DNA from: Anadara kagoshimensis
Lineage: Eukaryota > Mollusca > Bivalvia > Arcoida > Arcidae
DNA length: 64,000 nucleotides
Assembly: GCA_021292105.1 (NCBI GenBank)
Contig: CM037864.1
Coordinates: 44,361,816-44,425,815, forward strand
Direction of reading: 5' to 3'
The position numbers and the translations under genes were made by a program. The notes beneath the pieces were generated by a model. It made no database searches. It was not told the origin of the DNA and saw only the letters and a program-made list of their open reading frames with translations. Positions 36,301-59,800 of this stretch are shown piece after piece. Position 1 is the first letter of the stretch. Each line of letters opens with the position of its first letter.

Positions 36301-39300
36301 CAATCCCAAAGCAAAGCAAAAACTTTGAAACTGACAAATTAAGTCAAATACGTAAACTACTACTAGGGAAGTGACACCGGGTGCTCCGAAAGGGTAAGCA
36401 CCTCCTGTTGAGCTAGCGACAACTGCCACATGTGTAATAAAAACTTGGAATGAAAAAAGCATGGAAGGAACTATGAAACGTCAAATATATCCATGGCTAT
36501 TTTGGACACAGAATCATCATACTTATTAGAAAAATGGCCATGACGCCATAAAACCTGTTGAAGGCCTTGATAAGCCTAGGCTTCTAAACCGTTTAAAGTA
36601 ACTTATTGGTGTTGTCTTATTTTTTTCGGTATGCCAAATTGATCACGCTACCGTGACCAATACAAGTCTAACACTGATGTCGGTTCATTGTTTAAAAACT
36701 CCTATTTAAATTGCCTGATTCATGATGAAGATGATGTTTATAGATATACCTACCCCCTGTTGACTCGAATAACTGGACATATTCACAATGTTTCCTGTAA
36801 CAGAATAATATGTATGTATCATTATATATGTTATGTAATCATTTCTGTAATGTAATTACATATTATACCAGTTTTAATTTTACAGCACTAGACGGCTGTT
36901 TTGGAATACAATTCCTCATCAGTAGTGCTTGGACCAAAATGATGAAACCAAAATTATTTTGAAGATTTTGAAAAACTACCCAAAGGACCAAAATATATTT
37001 TACCAAATTAAGCTAAGGAAATACTTTGCATGAGGGAGTATACCTTAATTTTTGAGAAATTTCAAATTTTAACTTGCAGTAAATTTAGACAATTATAATA
37101 TACTTCTGACAATAATACGAAATTATTGCCTACTGAGTTTGTGATATCCTCGGGGCACCAGCCACCAGCAGAGATATCGGCTCAGGGGTTTAAATTACAT
37201 ATTATACCAGTTTTAATTCTACAGCACTAGACGGCCGTTTCGGAATACAATTCCTCATCAGTAGTGCTTGGACCAAAATGATGAAACCAAAACTTTTTTT
37301 AAGATTTTGAAAAGCTACCCAAAGACCTAAATATATTTTACCAAATTAAGCTAAGGAAATACTTTGCATGAGAGAGTATACCTTAGTTTTTGAGAAATTT
37401 CAAATTTTAACTTGCAGTAAATTTAGACAATTATAGTATATTTCTGACAATAATACGAAATTATTGCCTACTGAGTTTGTGATATTCTGGGGGCACCAGC
37501 CACCAGCAGAGATATCGGCTCAGGGGTTTAAATTACATATTATACCAGTTTCAATTTTACAGCACTAGACGACCGTTTCGGAATTTACTCGAAAACATTG
37601 TTTCTTATTATATTCCATTGGTTTCTGAAATATGTGTACATATTTGTACTTTAAAAAGTAACCATTCTATTTAAGATTAAGACCAAATATGTAGTTTAAT
37701 TAAATTAAGATGAATCCGTATCAAACAGTGGTCCATGGCCAATAATGTCTTTTGCTATTGCTATGGTTCTTCTTCTGACGTGTGCTGTCTGGCTTAGATA
37801 GTGCTTATTTAACACTAAATTTAAATTAACCTCTCTGCAACTTCTACTTTACGCTTTTCTAGGAGACATTTAGAAATATTTACCCGTATTCAAAACTATC
37901 AGTGAGCCCAAAAACGGGAAATACGTGTAGAAATCCCATTAAATTAATACTCTCTGTATTAAAAACTTAATTAATAACAAATGATTTTCAATGTCAAAAA
38001 TGAAATCTTTAAGATAATAAAACCAAATAAGGAAAAGTAAACTGCCAGCTGTTATGCTGGCGTTATATACATATCAAAGTAAGTTTTGTGAATGTCATAA
38101 ATATTTAGATCATCTTATGAATGAATTGTATCTTAATCCAAATTCTTATAGAAATTGTTGGAGCATTTTGCTTGAGAAAGGATTTCGAGAATTTATTGAA
38201 TATTTGGAGTAGATCCAAAATTGTACAAGGAAGAACAGCAAGTACATTTAACATACTAACGGAATAATTTGTGTAAACCAATTACCTTTCGTCGTCTTCA
38301 GGTAAGGAACGGCGAGTTTAGTTAGAGCGACATGGCTTTTTGTGTTAACTTCAAACAATTTGTCAATTGTTTTTTCATCCGTTTCAGTTGTTAATGAAAC
38401 CGATATAATACCAGCATTGTTTATCTGAAAATACATGTATAAGTTGTACTTACTTTGCTACAATTGTTTTATTGTGGTTGTTATCTGTTGACAACAATTC
38501 AAGTAACAATCAAAACATCTGTACGTCTGTTTACTCAAACGTTTATTTGTCAGATCAAATTAATTACGAAATATGGTATGGATTTTTGTAAAAGACACTT
38601 TTGTCCTTATATTTGTCTCATTTCAACATCTAAAAACATTTGAATTTCAACAATTTTCTGCCCAAGAACTATTTTTGAGGATTACATATTATTCCAGTTT
38701 AATTTTACAAATGTTATTTTGAAACGTCAATCTAGTGCTGCAAATTTAAAGGAGTTATAATGATATTAAACAAATCAAAGTCTGAATGACAAACCAAGTA
38801 GAAGAGGTGAAGTTAAATAAACTGACCAAACTTACAAGCAATCTAACAAGAAGACATTTCGACTGACAAAGCTATAACAACAAAAAACAAACAAGAAACG
38901 AACGAAATGTGACAAAAATAAACATTACTTTTAGATTGCTGAATAAAAACGTCGCTATATAATGACACAATCAAGGATGTCTGGTACTTTTGAAGCTCCG
39001 GGTCCCTTTCAATTCCTAATATATAATATGTTAAAATACTTATCAGATATTATGGCTATTTGTTACAAAATATGTAAAAATCCAAAACTTAAAACTCACT
39101 AAAACATCTATTCGTCCATATGCCTTTATAGTATTTTTAATTATATGTTGTCTGTCTCCGTCCAGTGTTATGTCAGCAACAGTTGATGTTACCTGTGTAT
39201 TTAAAATTAAAAAAATATTTAGATAGCTAATTTTGAATTCTCTGATCGGTCTAAAGCTAAAAATTATTGCCATGGTAATCTTTCAAAACAGACGCATGTT

Positions 39301-41497
39301 GTCCGACAAAACTGCGATGTATACCGCCAGCTTTAAAAATAAAAAGTAATGAACATTTTGTAAAATTTTGTTGAACCAGTTTTGTGATAACCATTTTTTT
39401 CCGTGTCGGAATATTAATTTGGAAGTCAGTTCAACAGACTAGAGCTTAACATCTGAGAAGGTTTTTTTCCATATTATTTCAAAGTTTAAACATTGTTTTA
39501 AATGAAACAATTAATTACTAAATCACTGCCTAGTTTCGAATCTCACTCAGGTCTGTTGTTTTCTCCTTAGATGAAATTAAGAATAAGATGTATTGGTATA
39601 TTAGTAATTTATGATTTATAATTAACGTCATGTAAAATGTGTTGTATAACCTATATTGCATTAGGGAAGATATCTTAGTTTTTGAAGATTTCAGATTTGT
39701 GCTAGCAGCAAATTTAGACAATAGCATATTTCTTACAATAAAAAGTATTGCCTACTGAATTTATTATATCCTTGTCATGTGCTACTTTTGAATTTTTATG
39801 AAATAATACAATTCAAAAGTAGCACATGACAATTAATTGTCATGTGCTACTTTTGAATTGTATTATTTCATAAAAATTCAAAAGTAGCACATGACATCCT
39901 TATTAACTATATCTGTAATATTTCAGCTTAGTTGAACTTGAAATCAGTAAATTAAAGTGTCTCTTACCTGACAATCTTGCTTTTTTGATCGACATGCAGA
40001 AACTACTTTCTCCAAATGCTCGGAATTTTTATCTACCAAGGATAGTTTGCAGCCAAATTTTGAAAAATAATATGCCGTACCTTCACCAATACCAGACGCC
40101 GCACCTGAATAGATACAAGAGATTTATATGATTATAATATAGTTTAAATCAGATTTTAATTTCAATCTATCCTAGTGAGATACGGCTGATTCTGAAAGCT
40201 CTGCTTCATATTAGTTACTATATTATTATTTAAATTATATACTTATTTATATTTATATCTAAACTTATACCTTAATTAAACTGTATGACAAACGGTTAGC
40301 TTCAATTTTTCTATTGTCAACTTTCCTTTTCTAACCCAACTTGTCACTTGTTGCTTCTGGATTGTGATTCGGACATGGATTAGTATATTTGTTTTTGATT
40401 ATGATGTATTTGTTTCACAATAAAAAGGTTGTTTTAGAGCCTTTATCACTACAGGAACTGTATAAAACGAAGCAAGCTGCTAACAAATAAATTGTTGACC
40501 AAGGGAATTGCAAGAAAAAGCTTATCGGGGCCCTTAAAAAGTTTTATGCCATCATCACAAACTATTTGATAATATGATGTCTCTGTACCCAAAATTACGC
40601 TGGATATATTAGACGTTCCATAGTTCAATGATCCTTTGATTCCAAATTTCAATTTCACACGTGACAGGTGTAACTAACTGAACAGGATGTTCTCTTCCTA
40701 TTGAAAGCTCACGTGTTTAACCTAATTTGCCAGCTTCAAAGCCTTTTCTTTGTGTTTAGATTTTTGTCTTGGATATGAATTAGTATGCTTGTTTGTGATT
40801 ATATCAATGCGGTGTGATCGTGGTATGTGTAAATGTTAATATATACAAAAAACAAACAAATCCATTTCCATTTAAAATCACTGAAACAAGTAAAAACTTT
40901 AGAAACTGACATATTATTTAAAAACTTCAACAATAAAGGAAAGTGGGGTCAGGTACTCTGTAAGGGTAAGCATCTTAGGCTTCTCTAGTTACTTGTGTAA
41001 TCTTAATTGAGAATAAAAGAAACATGGATTTATGGGACTTCTAATATATACATAGCAGACGTAATACTTACATAATATATAATATTGTGATGATGGCCAT
41101 AAAACTGTCTATAAGCTTAGGTCTATGGATATGATATACGTTGTTAGTTCGCACTTATAGTGATCGTCAAGACTATACTAGTGTACAATGCTGCATACAA
41201 TGCAGGTACCACAGACCAATCACAGTAATTAGACCCCTAAAATTATTTGCAATATTGTATAGATAGACACGTTTAAAATGTAGCCAGCTTCTTCTGAATA
41301 GGAGTAGTCAATCTTTTTCTAAATACTCATTACTGATACTTTTTAGTTAGAACACAAACCAAGGTTCCATCTCGCTATAACATCTTTATCCTGCTGTACA
41401 ATTGTAGATATCAAGCACATAGAAATATTTTAAATACAAAATTATTGTTAAATAAATTACCTGTTATTATAACTACTTTATCTTGTAAACACTCCAT
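33355..41497 (-). CDS. Short-chain dehydrogenase/reductase, complete nine-exon gene (SDR copy 2)
   Basis: Minus-strand exons in transcript order: 41461-41497, 39968-40104, 39100-39192, 38286-38424, 36754-36794, 35703-35772, 34805-34841, 34164-34224 and 33355-33528. These total 789 nt (262 residues plus TAG). Each exon has the same length and phase as its counterpart in SDR copy 1. Motifs: TGAASGIG at residues 12-19, Asp37 (NAD(H) type), canonical NNAG at 91-94, Asn116, Ser143, Tyr156 and Lys160 (YCMTK), then PGTIRT. Hand comparison gives about 69 differences over 262 residues from copy 1, most of them in exon 4. The gene converges on copy 1 with 2.9 kb between stop codons. Introns are much shorter than in copy 1 because the satellite and mariner are absent. 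An AATAAA on the minus strand lies at 33202-33207, about 150 nt past the stop. No frame break is seen, so it looks functional; the substrate is unknown. Confidence 0.93.
33725..34000 (+). repeat. R1 dispersed repeat in SDR copy 2 intron 8
   Basis: CAAACATACCAATCCATATA through TTCAGCTAGCTACGCCAACC to GATACAGAGACGTCATACTT; sense strand opposite to the host gene. Confidence 0.75.
34770..34795. repeat. (GT)n microsatellite
   Basis: About 13 GT units, about 10 bp before the exon 7 donor side of SDR copy 2 on the minus strand. Confidence 0.95.
35290..35525 (-). repeat. R1 dispersed repeat in SDR copy 2 intron 6, inverted
   Basis: TTTGACGTCCCTTAATTCCA, GTGTGTAGCTAAACA and ATTGTGATTTGGACATGGAT on plus follow the reverse order of R1. 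Confidence 0.7.
36270..36600 (+). repeat. R1 dispersed repeat in SDR copy 2 intron 5
   Basis: Long copy: AATCCATGTCCTAATTACAA, AAAGGGTAAGCACCTCCTGT, GGCCTTGATAAGCCTAGGCT. Confidence 0.8.
36858..37585. repeat. 339-bp tandem repeat, 2.15 copies, in SDR copy 2 intron 4
   Basis: Units begin at 36858, 37197 and 37535 with ACATATTATACCAGTTTYAA. The first two are about 95% alike by eye and the third stops after about 50 bp. Pieces of the same unit recur at about 38686-38740 and 39645-39770, and inverted at about 9660-9705, so the unit derives from a dispersed repeat. Confidence 0.9.
39774..39895. mobile_element. Perfect 122-bp palindrome with 6-bp target duplication (dimeric hairpin element)
   Basis: 61 bp read GTCATGTGCTACTTTTGAAT onward and are followed immediately by their exact reverse complement, with the centre at AATT|AATT. 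Each half is itself a hairpin. ATCCTT flanks both sides (39768-39773 and 39896-39901), a target duplication. A single related hairpin lies at 1725-1782. It lies in intron 2 of SDR copy 2. Confidence 0.88.
40330..40800 (-). repeat. Two adjacent inverted R1 pieces in SDR copy 2 intron 1
   Basis: 40330-40400 holds the R1 5' end (GATTGTGATTCGGACATGGA on plus), followed at 40455-40800 by a near full-length inverted copy (GAAGCAAGCTGC, CATCATCACAAAC, GGATATATTAGACG, ACGTGTTTAACC). Confidence 0.78.
40845..41125 (+). repeat. R1 dispersed repeat, diverged, in SDR copy 2 intron 1
   Basis: AACAAACAAATCCATTTCCA, GTAAGGGTAAGCATCTTAGG, TGTGATGATGGCCATAAAAC. Faces the inverted copy at 40330-40800. Confidence 0.7.
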
Positions 41498-41576
41498 TTT
41501 TTATCCTGTCTTGTTATCTCGGCCTTCACCGAACTCACTGATATTGTAGCCTGTAATCGGTGATTTTATGTAGTTT

Positions 41577-41581
<5 letters not shown>

Positions 41582-41620
<39 letters not shown>

Positions 41621-41644
41621 ATGTGTGTGTGTATATATATATAT
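41582..41644. repeat. (AT)n with a (GT)n core, upstream of SDR copy 2
   Basis: About 30 alternating AT/GT units starting 85 bp upstream of the copy 2 start codon; it may lie in its promoter or 5' UTR. Confidence 0.95.
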
Positions 41645-42399
41645 GAACTTCTGTTGCTGGGATATCTAAGTGCTTGTGTACGGATCACAAAACCTCTAAT
41701 GATAACGTGTAAAACAAACGTAAACATAACTATGAATATTAGAACATAAGTTCATATAGTAGAATCATGTTGGTAGGCGATATGATAGTTCTCTTACAAA
41801 TCATGTTTCATAATGATTGCGCTTGAATAGTAATTATCATGAAACATGTTCTAATTTTGCGGTATCAAACAGCGGTGTCGTCATTTTTTCAAACAATGGC
41901 CTTAGCGCTTATCCAGGAAGCACAATGATAAGATATGTGGGATATGGTTAGGGATTTTATAAAAAGAACTGCAATTTATTTTCGAGGTTGATAGAACAGT
42001 CTCATAGTAAGCAAACTGTACGTTATTGCCTACCGATTTGTTTCTTTATCCATATAAAGCAGAACCTTGTTACATCTGCCACTATGTCATTGATATTTAC
42101 AGTCGATGACGTTCAATCTCTCAAAAGTTTTACTTTGGACTTTACAATGACGTAGACGTTTGCATTTGTTTTTATTTACACTCTCACATTCGCAGAATCT
42201 ATACTAGTGATATCAAAATAAAGGATAATTCCACAATTTCTTCTTCATATTTGGACTTATATAACTCGAGTAACACCCATAAAAGGCTATATTTAAAGCT
42301 ATGTGACTGTTTTCTTTCTGTTGCCAACTATCCTTTTAAGCTGCAATATATTTGCGCATCCAGGTTCTGCTATTTTGTTTCCCGATGAATACCTATGGT

Positions 42400-42595
42400 A
42401 GAGCTTGTTCATTCTATTTTAATTTTATACAACGACGCAAGCTGCTTCATTCCCAATTGTTGCCTTGTGAATATTGCAAGTCTAGGCTTATCAAGACCCT
42501 CAAAAGTAGTATTCGCCATCACAATAGTGTTGATAAGTACGGTGTCTCTGTATCTAAAACTATCCTGGATATACTTGACGTCCTAAAGCTCATTT
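42400..42595 (-). repeat. R1 dispersed repeat, 3' half, inverted
   Basis: CAAGTCTAGGCTTATCAAGA and CCTGGATATACTTGACGTCC on plus. This creates the overlapping short frames in this stretch. Confidence 0.75.
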
Positions 42596-42807
42596 TATTT
42601 TTATACCTTATGTGTTTATAGCATATGTATGAACATAAAAATCATATTTAACATTATATTACACATTAATATTACAAGTGTTATTGGGAATTCACTGACC
42701 AATTACTCTGCAATATACTCATCAATTATACAGAAAAATTCTTCAACGTCAAGCTTAATCAAGGTGGTCAAGTAAAACTCGTAGGTATCAAGTTTCGCCA
42801 TAATCTG

Positions 42808-42935
42808 GACAACCAAAACATACCAATTTATGTCCAAATCACAATTCCAAAGCAAAGTAAAAATTTTGAAACTTGTTATTAAAATTAAAAACGTGCACCT
42901 TCAGCTCAGCTAGCTCCAACTACCAATATTACAGT
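42808..42935 (+). repeat. R1 dispersed repeat, 5' part; rightmost copy seen
   Basis: AAAACATACCAATTTATGTC through CAGCTCAGCTAGCTCCAACT. No R1 copy was recognised to the right of this point. Confidence 0.65.
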
Positions 42936-45532
42936 GGTTATCATCTAGAGGACATAGGCCAGACTGCATTATCCTCATAAAGTATACATACTCTCAACGA
43001 TAGAAATGAATCCTAGCAATCACTGCAATGTCACATACTGGTTGAATACACAGGGGGCCTAGGTTGACATCGCCATCACCATCAAAGTAGTAAACCGGAA
43101 AAAGGATGGACCCCTGGCAGTACATGTACATGTATAATTACATTGTATCTTCATCAGTTATGTGTTAATTTTGTTAAGTACTGAAGTTGATCGAGGATCT
43201 GGAGTATTACTAAACAAGCGTCCATGAAATCCAGTCACTATTGCAGCAGTTATAATCTGGAAACTGGACAAGTCAACAGATTGCAGTATCCTAATTAGTT
43301 ATTCAGTGATTTGTCTTACACTGAACTTGACCAAGGTACTTGATAAATACATATACGGAACATGCTTCATGGAAATTTTATCATTATTATGAAAGATATT
43401 GTCTGGAAACTATCAATCAATCATATTGCATAACCTAATTAGTTATACACAAATTTTGCCTCGCATTTCATTTGACTAAAGAACTGAACAAGTTTCATGG
43501 AAATCCTATCAATATTTTAGTAGTTATCTGGAGACAATTGACCAATCAGAATGCAGTAACCTCATTTAATGTATTGATTTTTTTCACCTGTCAAACGTAA
43601 ATTTGGGTATTTTGATTATAAGTATACTGAAATTTTATTGAAATCTGATCAATATAACAGCAGTTATCATCTAGGAACCAACATGACCACAGGCACAGAC
43701 GTCATAGTATCCTGAAAAGTCCCCTGTAGATCTTTAAGCAACACAAAAAGTGTAATTATTTTTTTTAATAGAAATAAATGAAATGAATAAGAAAGATGGT
43801 ATATACATTAAAATTGGTTTATTTCACATGTTCCCTTTACATATTAGCATCATTTTATTGGAAAATAATTAACATAATTTTTTTCTTGGGAAATGATACA
43901 AACCCATATCATATGGTATGAATCATGTAGTAAGCTGATGAAGCCTATTAGGACTTCACAGGTAGATATAAATCTTTTGACTAGAATAATAAATACTGCA
44001 TTATCAATATGATACATCAAGAAAGTAGTACCAAAGTTTGTACAGACATGATGATAGGTTTTGTTAAACAATTTCAACAAGTCATCTTGAAAAGTTTGCT
44101 TCCAAAATCACAGTGTATTAATATAACTATATACAATGCAGTTATAGAATATAACATGTGTATATTTTTCAGTCTCAGCAAAACAAAATACATGTATAAT
44201 TGGTGTGTTTCACCAGTCTCTAATATTTTCTATAAATTCCCATTATTTGATGTTAAGAAGCCTGTGAAAACTGAAGTAAGAGTAAACATAAGAAAACATG
44301 CCAATGTTGAGCTGATTTTAGGGCACTCTATCAAAGATAACTGTTAATTTGGCTAGATTTAAACTAATTTAATCTTGAACTTAGAAAATTTTTCCCATTG
44401 CAAAAATATCTACAAATAGATTTTTAAATTCTACATTATATGTATATGTGCACTCAGAGAAACAAAAAACAGTTTTAAACACAGACATTGTGTATTTTCA
44501 AACATTGGATAAAAAAAATAAGGAAAAATATTTAAACAGCATTATCTTTACATATAAAACCACATAACCTATTTTTCCATAAAATTTCAGGAAATGAACA
44601 AATTATAAGTTGAAGACCATAAACTGATAAAGAATAAAAATACTTCTTTAAGATCACAGTCTGTGTTTGGAATGTGCTGTACCACACACAAGGTGTTTGT
44701 ATTAAAAATGGCTGTGTAATAAAAATTCTGTAGGTTGTAACTTAAAGTAAGTATGACAATCTCAAATACATGCTTAACTTTTAGTAAGGTGATGTTTGTG
44801 AATTTATCTATTCACAAATAGACCCTTAATGACCATATCATGAAATTTTCTACTTGTAAAAATAATGTGATCAACATTGTTAGTCTAATCAAAACATAAA
44901 CTTTTGTTCAGAAGGTGGTTGAGTAAGGCAGATTCCACTTTACAGAAAATCTGAAAAATTTACTTTAAAAGTAAAGTAATAAAAAAGCAATATCAAAATT
45001 AAAGCTGTAACCATTACCATAAATATTCAACTGACTTTGATGTTCATAAGCAATGACACCAGATACAATAGTTCAGTAAAATCTGTCTATAGTAGTCTTT
45101 TTCTCAAAATTTTGATACATTTTCATGTACAAAAAAAATCTACCACTGGAAATCTTATAAAAGTCTGCCAAAAGTTCAACCAGCATATGTACTTCACAAA
45201 AGAAAAACTGATAGGTCAGTTACTGGACCAGACCAAAGTGACCATTATAGACAGGTTGTTGTTATGGACTTGTACTGTTATAGACAGGTTTGACTGTACT
45301 GTCAATTGAAAACCAATATCATAAAATCATCATGGATATAGTTAATTAAACAAAAATTTAAATCATTCCTTCCCTCAAATTGTTTGTTTTAATCAAGTGT
45401 GCTTTCATGTCAAGTTCTAGATCATTGCATTTTAAAATCTCTCTTGGAATGTACATACACAAAACTTGCAGTTTGCCTATACAAAATTAACTGGTTTATA
45501 CATTTAATTTAAATCTTTAGTTATTCCACTAA

Positions 45533-56818
<11,286 letters not shown>

Positions 56819-59800
56819 TGTTTAATCTGAAAATATCATCAATTAAACTAAAGTAGCCAAATATCACATCAGATTTTTATGTCCAATCATAGGTTTCAGA
56901 GAAAAAAAACATTTTAAGAAATTTGCACCCTGGTGAGACCATGCATGTACATAATCTGATCGAATTGCACTGATCCATACATACTACTGCCCAAATTTCA
57001 ATGAAATCTGTCTAGCAGTTTCAGAGAAAAAGTGAAAAATATGTGTCAAGATACATACAAACAAACATACACATGCTGCATTATACCATGACCTCACAGG
57101 GTTAGGTAAGATACCAGTAAATACTAATATCTGTGTTTACAAGACATTCAATACAAGTATACAGTGCAAAATGTGTAAGGACTTAAAATTTCCTTAGATA
57201 AGATACATAAATGTATCCGGTCGTCTAAGAGGTTTTTGTAATTATTGAGAAATCTCAAAGGGCCATAACTTCTAGAAAAACATTGAACCAAAATAGGAAA
57301 AAGATGTGCACAACTCCCCTACTTTCCACTGATCACTTCAATATCTGACAGATGGTGTTGGAGAACTGGTGTGGACAAAGTGTAACATACAGATGGAATG
57401 GAATGCATTACTATTTCTCCTTGCTAATTTCTCAGCTGGGAATACTAAAAACAATGAAAATGATAGAAAAAACATAATATACATATACATACAAACATAG
57501 TGAGCTAGCTGTGATGTTGTAGTGTTAGTGTACATACGTATATAATAGAGTGATTTACTGCCAGACTTTAAGTTTGGATCTTTAACCTGGTGGTAGGTTG
57601 CTCCCTTTTCATCTGAGAGGCTCGGGTTCAAATTCTAATCAGTGGCACTCATTGAGGAACAGGATTTTTCAGATGTTTTTCTCTTTCTGTTACATTAACT
57701 CTCTACAAAAACCCACAGAGGATGTGTGGAGGGAGGGAGTTTGTGAGATTTCCAAGGTGGGTTATCTTAAGATGAAAAGGAAGGAATATAAAGGGGCTGG
57801 GCTAGACATGGTATTGTAGTGTAGTATATAGCAGATATAATAGAGTGATTTACTGGCAGTCTTTTTAATCCTGTGGTAGAATGTTTGCTTTACCTCCACA
57901 GGGTAGGGGGAAGGAAGTCTGGGTTAGATTCTCAGTCAGGTCAACAAGAAGACTATTTGCTGATGACACCATCGCCTATTTGACAATCACATCAGATATC
58001 GATGCAACTTATCTCCAAGAAGACCTGGACAAACTTGCACTATGAGAACAGACTTGGAAAATGAGCTTCCATCCGGAAAAATGCAATGTGATTACAATAT
58101 CTCGGAAAAAACAACCTATCAAGAGCAACTATATTCTTCATGGTCACCAACTTGAGCATGTGTCAACAGCAAAATATTTAGGCGTCTCAATCACAACAGA
58201 TATGAAATGGAACCAACACATCTCAAACATATGCAAGAAAGAAAACTGCACCACCAGCTTTTTAAAATGCAACCCTAACATCAGGAATGTAAATATCAAG
58301 GAGAAGGCATACAAGTCACTGGTAAGACCTACTCTAGAGTATGCATGCACCACCTGGGACCCATATCTGAAGGAGGACAAACAAAAACTGGAAATGGTAC
58401 AGAGTTGTGCGGCTAGATATGTGACCAACCGATACCACAACACATCATCTGTATCGGATATGCTTAACCATCTCAATTGGCCAGCACTGGAGGAGAGACG
58501 AAAGAGGGCAAGACTGACACTTATGTACAAGATCACTAACAACCTGGTCAAAATCAATACCACCGATAGACTTTTGCCACCAACCAGAATGACTCGAAAC
58601 ATGGGAACACATTTCTTCCAGGTGCCATCTTGTAACACCATGGTACGAAAGGAATCGTTCTACCCAAGGACCATACGAGAATGGAATGCTCTGCCCACTG
58701 AAGTAGCAACCGCTAAGAGCCTCGAAATCTTCAAGGCTCACCTGCTTGATTAAATCAATCAAGATGCTTTTACTTGCACATTTGATTGTACAGCACTTTG
58801 TTTTTTTACTTTTATTCAAATTTGTAATGCGCACACACAAAGTGGCAGTATCATCAGCGATTGATGGCGGCCGCAGACTGGTAGAAGTAGAAGGTAGTGG
58901 ATTTTTTTCATGTGTTTCCCCCTCCTGTTACATAATCTTTGTTAGTTACATTTGGATATTACATGTCTATAATGTGGTTTACAGATGGATACAGAACATT
59001 TCTGCAATTCACTTCCTATCATAGCACAAGTAAACATTCTTATGGCAAATTCCTAGAATTCTTTGCTGAATTATTTTTCTGGGGTTTTTTAATAGTATAC
59101 CAAAGTTTTTACACCTGTACGAAATGCCAAGGTGTGTCATGTACTGTTACTATCAGTACACCTGTTCTTAATCCATAGTAGACAGCTGGGTGTACCTATG
59201 CATAAGTGTACTAACAGTGACAAGCTGAAATGTGCTCCAGTGCTCTTGATAAAGTTTCATAATCTAGAGCAAAATTTTATCAACTGAATGACGTTTTATC
59301 CACATTTACCTGTCATTTTAACCAAAATATCTGTTTGTATATATATACATATGTGAGCTTCATGAATTCGATACGTACGAGACACATGACTGTGAATAAC
59401 CAATGTGTTTGACACCTCCTGACTTCTTTGTTTACATGGCGTGAACCGGAAATAGAAAAACTGACATAGTAAAACTTAACCCGAGCAAATCAGTCATTCG
59501 TAACAAAAATCTTTAAATATGAGTTTAAAAAGTTCTAACATAGAATAAAAAATAAATAAATAAATTGATTACAGAATAATTGGAATTGTTATACTTTAAA
59601 TTGAAATCACGAAATAAAGGGGTCACTTAAACAATTAAAACTTTTCGTTATTTTAAGTGTTTGTTGACTTTTTTTTTGCAAATTTGTTTTCTGCGACATG
59701 TAGTCTCTGATGACATGTAAAGTTACCGAATCTTTTCAAGTTCATATTTATCACAGTAGCATGGTGTTTTGTATGATCTTTTGACCACTCTCCGTTGCCA

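Larger units (their letters stand above)
41498..45532. other. Space between SDR copy 2 and the DEF8 3' end
   Basis: Contains R1 copies to 42935, then a diverged repeat with recurring 'gaaattttatcaatat' phrases (about 42930-43720). From about 43.75 kb the sequence is plain AT-rich DNA that includes the DEF8 3' region. A 112-codon frame at 44009-44347 shows no motif. Confidence 0.55.

Noticed and set aside
22210-40104. SDR exons interpreted as separate pseudogene fragments
   Set aside because: Every exon has correct acceptor and donor sites and matching phase, and the joined frames are complete in both genes.
44009-44347. 112-codon frame on plus
   Set aside because: No recognised motif, no paralogue in the window and ordinary intergenic composition.
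58144-58840. Frames of 165 and 131 codons on minus
   Set aside because: Antisense shadows of the LINE reverse-transcriptase fragment.
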